From Paraglaciecola arctica (GTDB lineage Bacteria; Pseudomonadota; Gammaproteobacteria; Enterobacterales; Alteromonadaceae), in assembly GCA_003232445.1 (NCBI GenBank), contig QIJM01000532.1, forward strand, positions 1 through 5,981: 5,981 nt of DNA. The letters are read 5' to 3'. The notes under the pieces are model-generated. The model had not been told where the DNA came from. It did not search any database and worked only from the letters and a program-made list of their open reading frames with translations. Below, one piece after another: positions 1 through 5,533 of the stretch. A program made the position numbers and the translations under genes. The stretch's first letter is position 1; each line of letters starts with the position of its first letter.

Positions 1-1067
1 AGTTAATTGAAGGCAAAGTTGATTGGTATTTCAGATACAAAGCTCAACCTGAAAAAGCTATGGCCGATATTGGACAATGGCAAAACCCTCAGTTTTATAT
101 CGATTTAAAAATTTACGATGATGAAGACAATTTTCTCGGGGTATTTGGTGTAGGTAAAAACCTCAAGGCATTTACCCAAGTGTTCAGTGAGTACAAAAAG
201 ACCTACGGATATGATTTTATCTTTGTTGATCAAAACAAAGATATTACTCTAACGTCTGATCCTGAGTTATTAGTCAAAGGTGTGACGTTCAAAAACCTAG
301 CTGACCTGCCATGGTTTCAAGCATTAAAGCCAGAGCAACAACAAGCTTCATTAAATAATTTGTTATTGCAAGTTAATGGGCAAGAAGCGCTTATTGCAGA
401 ACTTAATATTCAACCCTTTGACTGGACTTTGTACATCATTACACCTCTTCAATCTCGGCAAACTGAGATAAGTCGTGGTTTTATCATTAGCATAGTGACC
501 TTACTAGCGGTGATATTTGGATTATTTTTATTGATATACAACTTGTTGTACTACTTCAAAAAAGATATACAAAAAATGAAACAAATTGACATCCTGACCG
601 AACTAGCTAACCGAAGTAACATCGCCTTAAAGTTTGAAGAACTGATGTATGAGAAGCAATCGATTAGCTTAGTATTAATAGACTTAGATAATTTTAAGTC
701 TATTAACGAAACTCACGGCAGGAAAGCCGGCGATATAGTCTTGCGTCAAGTGGCGCAAATGTTGCAAAATAGCATTCGTGAAACAGATATTTTAGGTCGC
801 TGGGGTGGTGAAGAGTTTATCTTATTGATGCCTGATACTGGCCCTCACGAAGCGGTTGAATTATGTCAGGAGTTATGCAAAAAATTGGCGGCTATGACAA
901 TCACCACTGGCACAATATCAATTCAAATAACAGGTAGTTTCGGTGTATCTTTTACCGCCACGTCACGTACCATGTCAGAAGTCATCTCTGCGGCAGATGA
1001 CGCGCTATTTTCCGCCAAACGTGATGGTAGAAACATGGTCAGGATGCAGTTGATTGAATCTGATTAA
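1..1067 (+). CDS. Membrane sensor diguanylate cyclase (Cache-like sensor + GGDEF), 5' truncated by window edge
   Basis: This protein makes the second messenger c-di-GMP from two GTP at the inner membrane. The frame is open from base 3, and the first Met (base 60) lies inside a conserved sensor segment (WYFRYKA upstream, FYIDLKIYD downstream), so the true start is outside the window. Numbering from that Met: a periplasmic Cache-like sensor to about residue 130, one membrane helix at about 140-166, then a cytoplasmic GGDEF domain from about 175. The active site looks intact: DILT at 177-180, metal-binding D208, guanine-binding N216 and D225, and signature GGEEF at 249-253. RETD at 240-243 sits five residues before the signature, which is the expected inhibitory I-site for product feedback. 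The usual GHxxGD reads GRKAGD here. No EAL domain follows. Activity is inferred from motifs; the sensed ligand is unknown. Confidence 0.93.
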   Translation, partial: LIEGKVDWYFRYKAQPEKAMADIGQWQNPQFYIDLKIYDDEDNFLGVFGVGKNLKAFTQVFSEYKKTYGYDFIFVDQNKDITLTSDPELLVKGVTFKNLADLPWFQALKPEQQQASLNNLLLQVNGQEALIAELNIQPFDWTLYIITPLQSRQTEISRGFIISIVTLLAVIFGLFLLIYNLLYYFKKDIQKMKQIDILTELANRSNIALKFEELMYEKQSISLVLIDLDNFKSINETHGRKAGDIVLRQVAQMLQNSIRETDILGRWGGEEFILLMPDTGPHEAVELCQELCKKLAAMTITTGTISIQITGSFGVSFTATSRTMSEVISAADDALFSAKRDGRNMVRMQLIESD

Positions 1068-1144
1068 TTTTCGCTTGGGTGTTTGATTAGACAACACTCT
1101 GCTCCAATAAATAGGATATTGTGTAGTATTAGGCTAAATGTAAC

Positions 1145-1198
1145 TTGACCGATTCAATCTAAAAATAGGAATAATGTGACTTCTTTTGTTTATATAAT
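1145..1198 (+). promoter_or_regulatory. Candidate promoter region for the serine hydrolase gene
   Basis: The 181-bp gap between the cyclase and hydrolase genes is AT-rich and contains two possible promoters. One is TTGACC (1145-1150) followed after 19 bp by AATAAT (1170-1175), with a spacer longer than ideal. The other is a perfect -10 hexamer TATAAT (1193-1198) without a good -35. Either would give a leader of roughly 45-70 nt before the ATG at 1249. No convincing terminator for the upstream cyclase gene is visible in this gap. Assigned by eye. Confidence 0.4.
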
Positions 1199-1248
1199 TG
1201 TGGGCTTATTGGAAATACTAAGCAAACCTATGCAACTTCAACTTCTGC

Positions 1249-2403
1249 ATGTTTAAGTCTTTTACAGGGTTTCTGCTGTTTTTAAGCTTGTACAGTGTGC
1301 AGAGCGTTGCCGCTGATAAATGGCTGACTAAATTTGCCCAAGATATTCAACGAAAAGCACAAAAAAAGAATTTACCTGGATATGCCTTTGCTTATATTGA
1401 AAAAGGTAAACCAGCTTCGGTGGTTGTGTATGGCAAAGAAAGCAAATCAGGCAAACCCATCGCTATAGATACAGTATTTAGATTGGCATCGGTATCTAAA
1501 ACTTTTACCTCTATGTTAATGGCCAAATACGTGGCACAAAATCAATTGGATTGGCAAATACCCGTGGCGCAATTGGTGCCTGAGTTCTCCACTGCAAAAG
1601 GCAAAAGTGGTGATCTGGTATTACAACATGTTATAGGCCAATCTAGTGGTTATACACCTAATGCGTACGACAATCTGATTGAGGCGAATTATTCTGTAAA
1701 GCGAGTACTCACTATGCTTTCAAGCCTTAAACCATTGTGTAAACCAGGGCAATGTTATACTTACCAAAATACCCTGTTTGCAGTGGTAGATGGATATTTT
1801 CAGCAACATCATTCATCGTATGGACAGGCCTTAACTCATACCCTAATTGACCCATTAAACATGCCGCATACCAGTGTTGGTAAAGTTGGTTTACAGTCAT
1901 CTGCCAAGTGGGCAAAGCCTCATGTAGCTATTTCAAATAATCGCTGGCGCTCGACTAAAGTGCGTGATGACTATTACAAATATTCCCCAGCCGCTGGGGT
2001 AAACGCCAGTATGCAGGATATGGTTATTTGGATGCGCGCACTTCTAGGCGAGGTGCCAGAAGTGGTCTCCCCTGAATTGATTTCTCAGGTGACCACTCCA
2101 CTTACTAAAAGTAAAAAAGAAGTGTATCGACGTCAATGGCGTAAATTTTTGTCAGATGCTCACTATGGGCTAGGGTGGCGTATCTACGATTTTGCAGGGC
2201 ATACCCTTAATTATCATGGTGGTTGGGTACAGGGTTACCGAGCAGATATAGCATTTTCACCTAAATATGGGGTAGGTTATGTGATGTTGATGAACGCAGA
2301 GTCTAACTTAATTAATGAGTTTACCCCTGATTTTTGGGCACGGTGTTTTAAGCACTTAGAACAAGCCAGCTTGGTTGCTGGCTCAGCAAAAACAGCATCT
2401 TAA
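1249..2403 (+). CDS. Secreted serine hydrolase, beta-lactamase class C / PBP-like family
   Basis: A 384-residue periplasmic or secreted acyl-enzyme hydrolase of the beta-lactamase (AmpC/EstB/DD-peptidase) superfamily. The N-terminus is a Sec signal peptide: K3, a hydrophobic core at 5-17, and likely cleavage after A21 or A22. The three active-site elements are present in order: SVSK at 81-84 with nucleophile S81 and K84; YQN at 172-174; and HGG at 323-325 in the place of KTG. HGG is common in esterase and peptidase members, so resistance to beta-lactams should not be assumed. C164 and C169 flank the approach to YQN and could form a small disulfide; a third Cys is C366. The ATG at 1249 is chosen because the signal peptide begins there, although the Shine-Dalgarno sequence is weak. 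The stop interlocks with convergent speA. The real substrate cannot be read from sequence. Confidence 0.9.
   Translation: MFKSFTGFLLFLSLYSVQSVAADKWLTKFAQDIQRKAQKKNLPGYAFAYIEKGKPASVVVYGKESKSGKPIAIDTVFRLASVSKTFTSMLMAKYVAQNQLDWQIPVAQLVPEFSTAKGKSGDLVLQHVIGQSSGYTPNAYDNLIEANYSVKRVLTMLSSLKPLCKPGQCYTYQNTLFAVVDGYFQQHHSSYGQALTHTLIDPLNMPHTSVGKVGLQSSAKWAKPHVAISNNRWRSTKVRDDYYKYSPAAGVNASMQDMVIWMRALLGEVPEVVSPELISQVTTPLTKSKKEVYRRQWRKFLSDAHYGLGWRIYDFAGHTLNYHGGWVQGYRADIAFSPKYGVGYVMLMNAESNLINEFTPDFWARCFKHLEQASLVAGSAKTAS
2364..2383 (-). terminator. Hairpin just beyond the speA stop, possible 3'-end structure
   Basis: Arms AGCCAGC and GCTGGCT (7 bp) enclose a 6-nt loop, about 17-36 nt downstream of the speA stop and inside the 3' end of the hydrolase gene. 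No U-tract follows on the - strand, so it is not a canonical intrinsic terminator. It may stabilise the 3' end or work with Rho, or it may simply be coding sequence. Confidence 0.2.
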
Positions 2404-4319
2404 GTTTTTAGGTAGGTATAACCCTTAAGGCAATCTTCATAGAAGTCTGTCCATTTCACCCCTTCTCGGGGTTTCATTTGCCCTTGAGCAACGTGCCCGT
2501 CGATCATTTTTTTCATGCTTTTAGCCATAGAACTGGGGTGGTATTGCATGATGGATAGCACATCTTCAACCGAGGAGCCGTTCACCACTTCTTCAATGTA
2601 AAAGTCTTGTGGATCATCGTCATGGCTAAATATATGGACTTCGTTTAAGCGACCAAACAAGTTATGCATGTCGCCCATGACATCTTGATAAGCACCAGTC
2701 AAAAACAAACCCAAATAATAGTCTTCATCTGCTTTTAGGTTATGCATTGGGACAATGTTTGAAATGCCATGTTCGCTAATAAATTGATCTAATTTCCCAT
2801 CGCTGTCACAGGTGATATCTACTAAGGAGCAGTTGATCGTTGGCTTTTCATTCATTCTGGTCAGTGGCACCACGGGCAGTATTTGGTCTATTGCCCATGT
2901 GTCTGCAGCTGATTGAAATACTGAAAAATTGCATAAATACTGCGAAGACAACGCAAAGTCTAACTCCTGCATTTCTTCGGGCACAAACTCGGCGTCTTTG
3001 AGACGCAGCTGCACCTTCTCCATAATTTGCCAGTATAAGGTTTCAATTTTAGCGAGTTCTTCGAGTGAGATTACACGTAACTTAAATGCACTTAACGCTT
3101 GCTCTTTAAACTGTGAGGCATCGTTAAATATTTCTTGTAAGTTGTTTTGCTGATCAATAATCTCTGTCAGTTCTCGCATATCGCTGACTAAGATATGTTC
3201 ACCATCCGCTGGGTTAGTGGCTATGCCGGCCCCGTGTGCTTTTATCTCACCAACAACTTCGGTCACCACGCAACTATGATGCGCAGTAATGGCCCTACCG
3301 CTTTCGCTTACTAAGATAGGGTGAGGCACGTCTTCTAAGTCGCACACTTGTTTCATGCCATATACAATATCGGCCACATATTCTTGCATGCTGTAATTTC
3401 GCGATGAGTCATTTGTTGACTGGCTGCCATCGTAATCAATTCCTAAGCCGCCACCGACATCAACGTATTCTAATTTGAAGCCCATTCTGTGAAGTTCAGA
3501 GTAGATCATCGCTCCTTCGCTGATAGATTCTTTTACCGCGCGAATGTCGGTCAGCTGGCTGCCAATATGAAAATGTAACAACTTTAAGCTATCCGCCATG
3601 CCATGTTCTTCAAGGTAACGTGCGGCATTGATCATTTCACTGATGGTTAAGCCAAATTTTGCTCTGTCACCTCCAGAATTTTCCCACTTTCCACGGCCTT
3701 TCACGGTCATTTTGGAGCGTATACCCACTATGGGCTCAATATCCAGTTCTTTGGCAATTTTTACCAGTAGGATTAACTCAGAAAACTTCTCTATGACCAC
3801 AATTGTTTTTCGACCTAATTTACGACTTAACAGTGCCAAACGCATAAACTCTTGGTCTTTGTAACCATTGAGTATAGTGAGTGACTCGGCATTGGTATTA
3901 AGCGCCATTACCGTCAATAGTTCAGCTTTTGAGCCTGCTTCCAGCCCATAATTAAATGGCGCACCAGCGTCGACTATTTCTTCTACTACTTCACGCATCT
4001 GATTGACTTTTACAGGGTAGACACCCATATATTTGCCCTGATACTCAGCTTCTTTAATCGTTTGTTGAAACGTTTGGTTTAGCAATGCCACTTGCGAACG
4101 AAGAATGTCGTGAAATCTCACCACCACAGGGAATTGGATGCCTTCTTGTTTGATTTCTTCTACAACTGCTTTGAAATCAATTCGTATGTCCGTATTGAAA
4201 GGGTCGGGGGTGACATACAAGTTGCCATTTTGACCAATTTCAAAATAGCCAGCGCCCCAACGTTTTACGCGGTAGATATGTTCCGAGTCATCAACCGTCC
4301 ACTTTTTAGTGCTTGGCAT
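2400..4319 (-). CDS. speA: Biosynthetic arginine decarboxylase
   Basis: A 639-residue PLP-dependent enzyme that converts arginine to agmatine and CO2, the first step of the agmatine route to putrescine and spermidine. The length is normal for the family. Fold III (alanine-racemase-like) landmarks are visible: YPVKVNQ at 101-107 with PLP lysine K104; HIGSQ at 251-255; glycine-rich phosphate-binding GGGLGIDY at 289-296; and ESGR at 339-342. In the C-terminal beta domain, CDSDGK at 504-509 carries the probable catalytic Cys504, followed by GAYQD at 542-546 and GDMHNLFGR at 549-557. The ATG at 4319 gives the expected N-terminus leading into RWGAGYFEIG; the ribosome site is weak. No speB, agmatine deiminase or speE lies next to it, so it appears to be a single-gene unit. 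Its stop interlocks with the convergent hydrolase gene. Confidence 0.97.
   Translation of the reverse strand: MPSTKKWTVDDSEHIYRVKRWGAGYFEIGQNGNLYVTPDPFNTDIRIDFKAVVEEIKQEGIQFPVVVRFHDILRSQVALLNQTFQQTIKEAEYQGKYMGVYPVKVNQMREVVEEIVDAGAPFNYGLEAGSKAELLTVMALNTNAESLTILNGYKDQEFMRLALLSRKLGRKTIVVIEKFSELILLVKIAKELDIEPIVGIRSKMTVKGRGKWENSGGDRAKFGLTISEMINAARYLEEHGMADSLKLLHFHIGSQLTDIRAVKESISEGAMIYSELHRMGFKLEYVDVGGGLGIDYDGSQSTNDSSRNYSMQEYVADIVYGMKQVCDLEDVPHPILVSESGRAITAHHSCVVTEVVGEIKAHGAGIATNPADGEHILVSDMRELTEIIDQQNNLQEIFNDASQFKEQALSAFKLRVISLEELAKIETLYWQIMEKVQLRLKDAEFVPEEMQELDFALSSQYLCNFSVFQSAADTWAIDQILPVVPLTRMNEKPTINCSLVDITCDSDGKLDQFISEHGISNIVPMHNLKADEDYYLGLFLTGAYQDVMGDMHNLFGRLNEVHIFSHDDDPQDFYIEEVVNGSSVEDVLSIMQYHPSSMAKSMKKMIDGHVAQGQMKPREGVKWTDFYEDCLKGYTYLKT
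2458..2478 (+). terminator. Possible intrinsic terminator of the hydrolase mRNA, inside the speA 3' coding region
   Basis: ACCCC, loop TTCTC, GGGGT, then TTTCATTT on the + strand: a 5-bp GC-rich stem followed by a T-rich, interrupted tract, 55 bp after the hydrolase stop. The two genes meet tail to tail with no gap, so a terminator for the hydrolase has to lie inside speA. The same bases encode the KPREGVKW region of SpeA, which may explain the pattern without any terminator function. Confidence 0.3.
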
Positions 4320-4401
4320 AGTATTTTTCTATCTATTAGAGTTTTGTGTGATTAAAAATTAAAGTGAGCGCCTACACTCTCATAAAACCTTTAAATATGT
4401 G

Positions 4402-4418
4402 GTTAGATTTTAACTAAC
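4402..4418. promoter_or_regulatory. Inverted repeat GTTAG-N7-CTAAC upstream of speA
   Basis: A 5-bp-arm dyad, about 85-100 bp upstream of the speA ATG in the 138-bp gap between speA and the regulator gene. It sits where an operator for the speA promoter could lie. I could not place a convincing -35/-10 pair for speA in this gap, so its link to speA is only positional. It also contains GTTA and TAAC half-sites like those of the array at 4986-5060, but in the opposite order. Confidence 0.3.
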
Positions 4419-4450
4419 TTGCTATAAACAAATAATTAAAAAAGTTCTTT

Positions 4451-4470
4451 AGCTGACTTAAGCTGACTGA
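4451..4470. repeat. Tandem 10-bp duplication over the regulator stop codon
   Basis: AGCTGACTTA is followed directly by AGCTGACTGA (9 of 10 identical). The boundary lies at the TAA stop of the small regulator on the - strand, so the last codons and the first bases of the 3' UTR look like a small local duplication. A second in-frame stop follows closely on the - strand. Confidence 0.5.
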
Positions 4471-4688
4471 TACTGAAACACTTCTTCTATAGACTGACCA
4501 AATATCTCAGCAATTTTGAAGGCTACTTCTAAAGTTGGTGAATGCTTACTTTTTTCAATTACCATTATAGTTTGTCGTGTTACGCCAACTAATTCTGCTA
4601 GTTCCTTTTGCGTCATTTCATCAGCAAAAAAACGTAATTCTCGGATCTTATTTCTAATGGTCGTTTTAGCCAAGTTAATAACCAACAT
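4458..4688 (-). CDS. Small XRE/Cro-family HTH transcriptional regulator
   Basis: A 76-residue, single-domain DNA-binding protein. The HTH_3 fold covers about residues 13-72: IRELR, then MTQKELAELVGV (25-36) as the first helices, recognition helix around TRQTIMVIEK (37-46), then PTLEVAFKIAEIFG and the closing IEEVFQY. This layout matches the small solitary regulators of about 65-75 residues that are often autoregulatory. No toxin, DUF2178-like membrane partner or phage gene is next to it. The start is uncertain: no Shine-Dalgarno sequence precedes the ATG at 4688, and family members often begin close to the IRxxIRELR segment, so a TTG at codon 6 is an alternative. The 386-bp AT-rich region upstream holds a strong extended -10 and several repeats, suggesting control from there. 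Target genes are unknown; binding to its own region is inferred. Confidence 0.88.
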   Translation of the reverse strand: MLVINLAKTTIRNKIRELRFFADEMTQKELAELVGVTRQTIMVIEKSKHSPTLEVAFKIAEIFGQSIEEVFQYQSA

Positions 4689-4695
4689 TGTATAA

Positions 4696-4704
4696 ATAAA
4701 GTTA
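4696..4704 (-). promoter_or_regulatory. Solitary copy of the array box next to the regulator start
   Basis: On the - strand this reads TAACTTTAT, an exact 9-bp match to the fourth box of the array (5048-5056, + strand). It ends 8 bp before the regulator ATG. Compared with the array it is in the opposite orientation. A protein bound here could block translation initiation or early elongation of the regulator gene. The sequence is very AT-rich, so a chance match is possible. Confidence 0.3.
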
Positions 4705-4767
4705 AACAGAAAAATTATTTAATAGGGTAAAAACCACATTAAATAGTAAAATTTGAAGAGCCAAAAA

Positions 4768-4797
4768 GTTTGCTTAATATCAAAGTGTAGCGCAAAC
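4768..4797. promoter_or_regulatory. Dyad GTTTGC-N18-GCAAAC at the predicted transcription start
   Basis: Perfect 6-bp arms (4768-4773 and 4792-4797) with an 18-bp centre, directly abutting the downstream side of the TATAAT at 4798-4803. Position and symmetry fit a repressor operator. Read as - strand RNA, it is a stem with a long loop followed by five U residues, so an attenuator-like role is an alternative. The arms are short. Confidence 0.35.
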
Positions 4798-4806
4798 ATT
4801 ATATCA
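4798..4806 (-). promoter_or_regulatory. Extended -10 promoter (TGATATAAT) for the HTH regulator
   Basis: On the - strand the sequence is TGATATAAT: a perfect TATAAT hexamer preceded by the TGn extension. The -35 region at the usual distance (about AAAACT) is poor, which fits extended -10 promoters that do not need one. Transcription would begin near 4791 and give a leader of about 100 nt before the regulator ATG. Confidence 0.45.
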
Positions 4807-4855
4807 CCCATCTCCCAAAAAGTTTTACAGCTAGAATAAAGAAACACTTTTAGTC

Positions 4856-4867
4856 AATATTTTTGCT
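4856..4867. repeat. 12-bp direct repeat, left copy
   Basis: AATATTTTTGCT, identical to bases 5062-5073 and in the same orientation, 206 bp apart. The pair brackets the palindrome and the box array. It is AT-rich, so the identity could be chance, or a trace of a deletion, insertion or duplication. Confidence 0.4.
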
Positions 4868-4970
4868 CTGACTGATAAATCCTATATTTGAATAATCGCC
4901 ACTATGATTAGTAAAACCTTCATCTTTTAATCATGGACTATTAAATAGACTGCCTATTGCAATGTTTTTA

Positions 4971-4982
4971 TTAGTATACTAA
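4971..4982. promoter_or_regulatory. Perfect 12-bp palindrome TTAGTATACTAA
   Basis: A perfect palindrome that extends to 24 bp (4965-4988) with two mismatched pairs. It lies right beside the first box of the repeat array. Such AT-rich palindromes are typical of dimeric HTH repressor operators. No protein can be assigned from sequence; the neighbouring XRE regulator is the obvious candidate. Confidence 0.4.
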
Positions 4983-4985
4983 AAA

Positions 4986-5060
4986 TAACCTTTAGTGTTA
5001 ATAATTAACTTAATGTTATAAAAACCCAACTTTATGTTAAATAAACTTAACTTTATGATT
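4986..5060 (+). repeat. Array of four related boxes, about 21-bp period (TAAC-N5-GTTA type)
   Basis: Four boxes in the same orientation: TAACCTTTAGTGTTA (4986-5000), TAACTTAATGTTA (5006-5018), CAACTTTATGTTA (5027-5039) and TAACTTTATGATT (5048-5060). The AAC cores begin at 4987, 5007, 5028 and 5049, so the spacing is 20, 21 and 21 bp, about two turns of the helix. Each is partly palindromic (TAAC and GTTA half-sites). The array lies just 3' of the deaminase gene and about 300-370 bp upstream of the regulator ATG. It resembles a cooperative operator or short iteron set. Confidence 0.6.
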
Positions 5061-5061
5061 G

Positions 5062-5073
5062 AATATTTTTGCT
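5062..5073. repeat. 12-bp direct repeat, right copy
   Basis: AATATTTTTGCT, an exact match to 4856-4867. It lies one base beyond the deaminase stop codon (5075-5077), so the repeat pair bounds a 194-bp segment that starts at the gene's 3' end. Confidence 0.4.
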
Positions 5074-5074
5074 T

Positions 5075-5512
5075 TTATTCGCCAATATCTTCATTCCAAA
5101 GCTGAGGTTTGGTGCTGATAAAGTTTTTCATTAAGTTAATACATTGCTGGTTTTGTAGAACGTCGATAGAAATACCTTTGGACTTGAGTAACGCTTCTTC
5201 ACCCTTGAAAGTGTAATTTTCACCTATCACTACATGGCTTATCCCGTATAAAATAATTGCCCCTGAACACATTGCACATGGAGACAATGTTGTGTAAATA
5301 ATTGACTCGCGATAGGTCTGTGCAGATTGACGACCTGCGTTTTCAAACGCATCCATCTCACCATGCAAAATGGGGCTACCATTTTGGACTCTACGATTGT
5401 GACCACGACCGATAATTTCGTTGTTATGCACTATAACTGAACCGATAGGAATACCACCTTCGGCTAATCCTTTTTGTGCTTCTTCGATTGCAGCTTGCAT
5501 GAATTTGTCCAT
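5075..5512 (-). CDS. Cytosine deaminase-like zinc enzyme (yeast Fcy1 type)
   Basis: A 145-residue cytidine/deoxycytidylate-deaminase-fold enzyme, probably converting cytosine to uracil in cytoplasmic pyrimidine salvage. Zinc and catalytic residues are complete: HGE at 50-52 (ligand H50, proton shuttle E52) and PCAMC at 78-82 (ligands C79 and C82). The pattern GGIPIGS at 19-25, RGHN at 36-39 (N39 equals the substrate-binding Asn of yeast Fcy1), TTLSPCAMCSGAI, YGI, and the C-terminal WNEDIGE (D142 equals the substrate-contacting Asp of Fcy1) fit the Fcy1 family better than tRNA adenosine deaminase TadA, which lacks this tail. The start at 5512 is well supported by AAGGAG five bases upstream. 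Only 21 bp separate it from the upstream gene, so the two are probably co-transcribed. Activity on other bases, such as isocytosine or creatinine-like compounds, cannot be excluded. Confidence 0.9.
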   Translation of the reverse strand: MDKFMQAAIEEAQKGLAEGGIPIGSVIVHNNEIIGRGHNRRVQNGSPILHGEMDAFENAGRQSAQTYRESIIYTTLSPCAMCSGAIILYGISHVVIGENYTFKGEEALLKSKGISIDVLQNQQCINLMKNFISTKPQLWNEDIGE

Positions 5513-5517
5513 CAGTG

Positions 5518-5523
5518 CTCCTT
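5518..5523 (-). promoter_or_regulatory. Strong ribosome binding site of the deaminase gene
   Basis: On the - strand AAGGAG lies 5 nt before the ATG at 5512. It falls in the 21-bp gap after the upstream gene's TGA, and it is the only strong Shine-Dalgarno sequence seen in the window. It decides the deaminase start. Confidence 0.8.
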
Positions 5524-5533
5524 GAATGTTGAT

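Larger units (their letters stand above)
4689..5074. other. AT-rich non-coding region between the regulator and deaminase genes
   Basis: This 386-bp stretch has no credible gene on either strand; the longest start-to-stop frames are a few codons to about 14 codons. It is much poorer in GC than the flanking genes (for example 11 of 60 bases at 4981-5040). It holds an extended -10 promoter, a dyad, a perfect palindrome, a phased box array and a pair of 12-bp direct repeats, all listed separately. No clear terminator for the deaminase gene was found. Confidence 0.7.

Noticed and set aside
1727..1915. Open frame of 62 codons on the - strand inside the hydrolase gene
   Set aside because: It lies fully antisense to a well-supported gene with intact motifs, has no ribosome site and no recognisable content.
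1249..2403. AmpC beta-lactamase resistance gene
   Set aside because: The KTG box is HGG and no ampR is adjacent; the superfamily includes many esterases and peptidases, so a resistance call is not supported.
2929..3153. Open frame on the + strand inside speA (also 3628-3864 and 4092-4355)
   Set aside because: These are antisense shadows of the conserved speA coding sequence; their translations look like low-quality Ser/Cys-rich or mixed text with no domain.
4458..4688. Prophage repressor or antitoxin
   Set aside because: No integrase, phage gene or toxin-like partner lies nearby; the single-domain size fits a general small XRE regulator.
4882..4923. Hydrophobic 13-residue frame MKVLLIIVAIIQI on the - strand in the AT-rich region
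   Set aside because: Its purine stretch directly touches the ATG with no proper spacing, and short hydrophobic frames are expected by chance in such DNA.
4971..5060. Replication origin with iterons, or a CRISPR array
   Set aside because: No DnaA box or rep gene was seen near the boxes. The units are too short and too divergent, with no unique 30-bp spacers, for CRISPR.
5075..5512. tRNA adenosine deaminase (tadA)
   Set aside because: The HAE-type core and basic C-terminus typical of TadA are absent; HGE, RGHN and the EDIGE tail fit the Fcy1-type cytosine deaminase.
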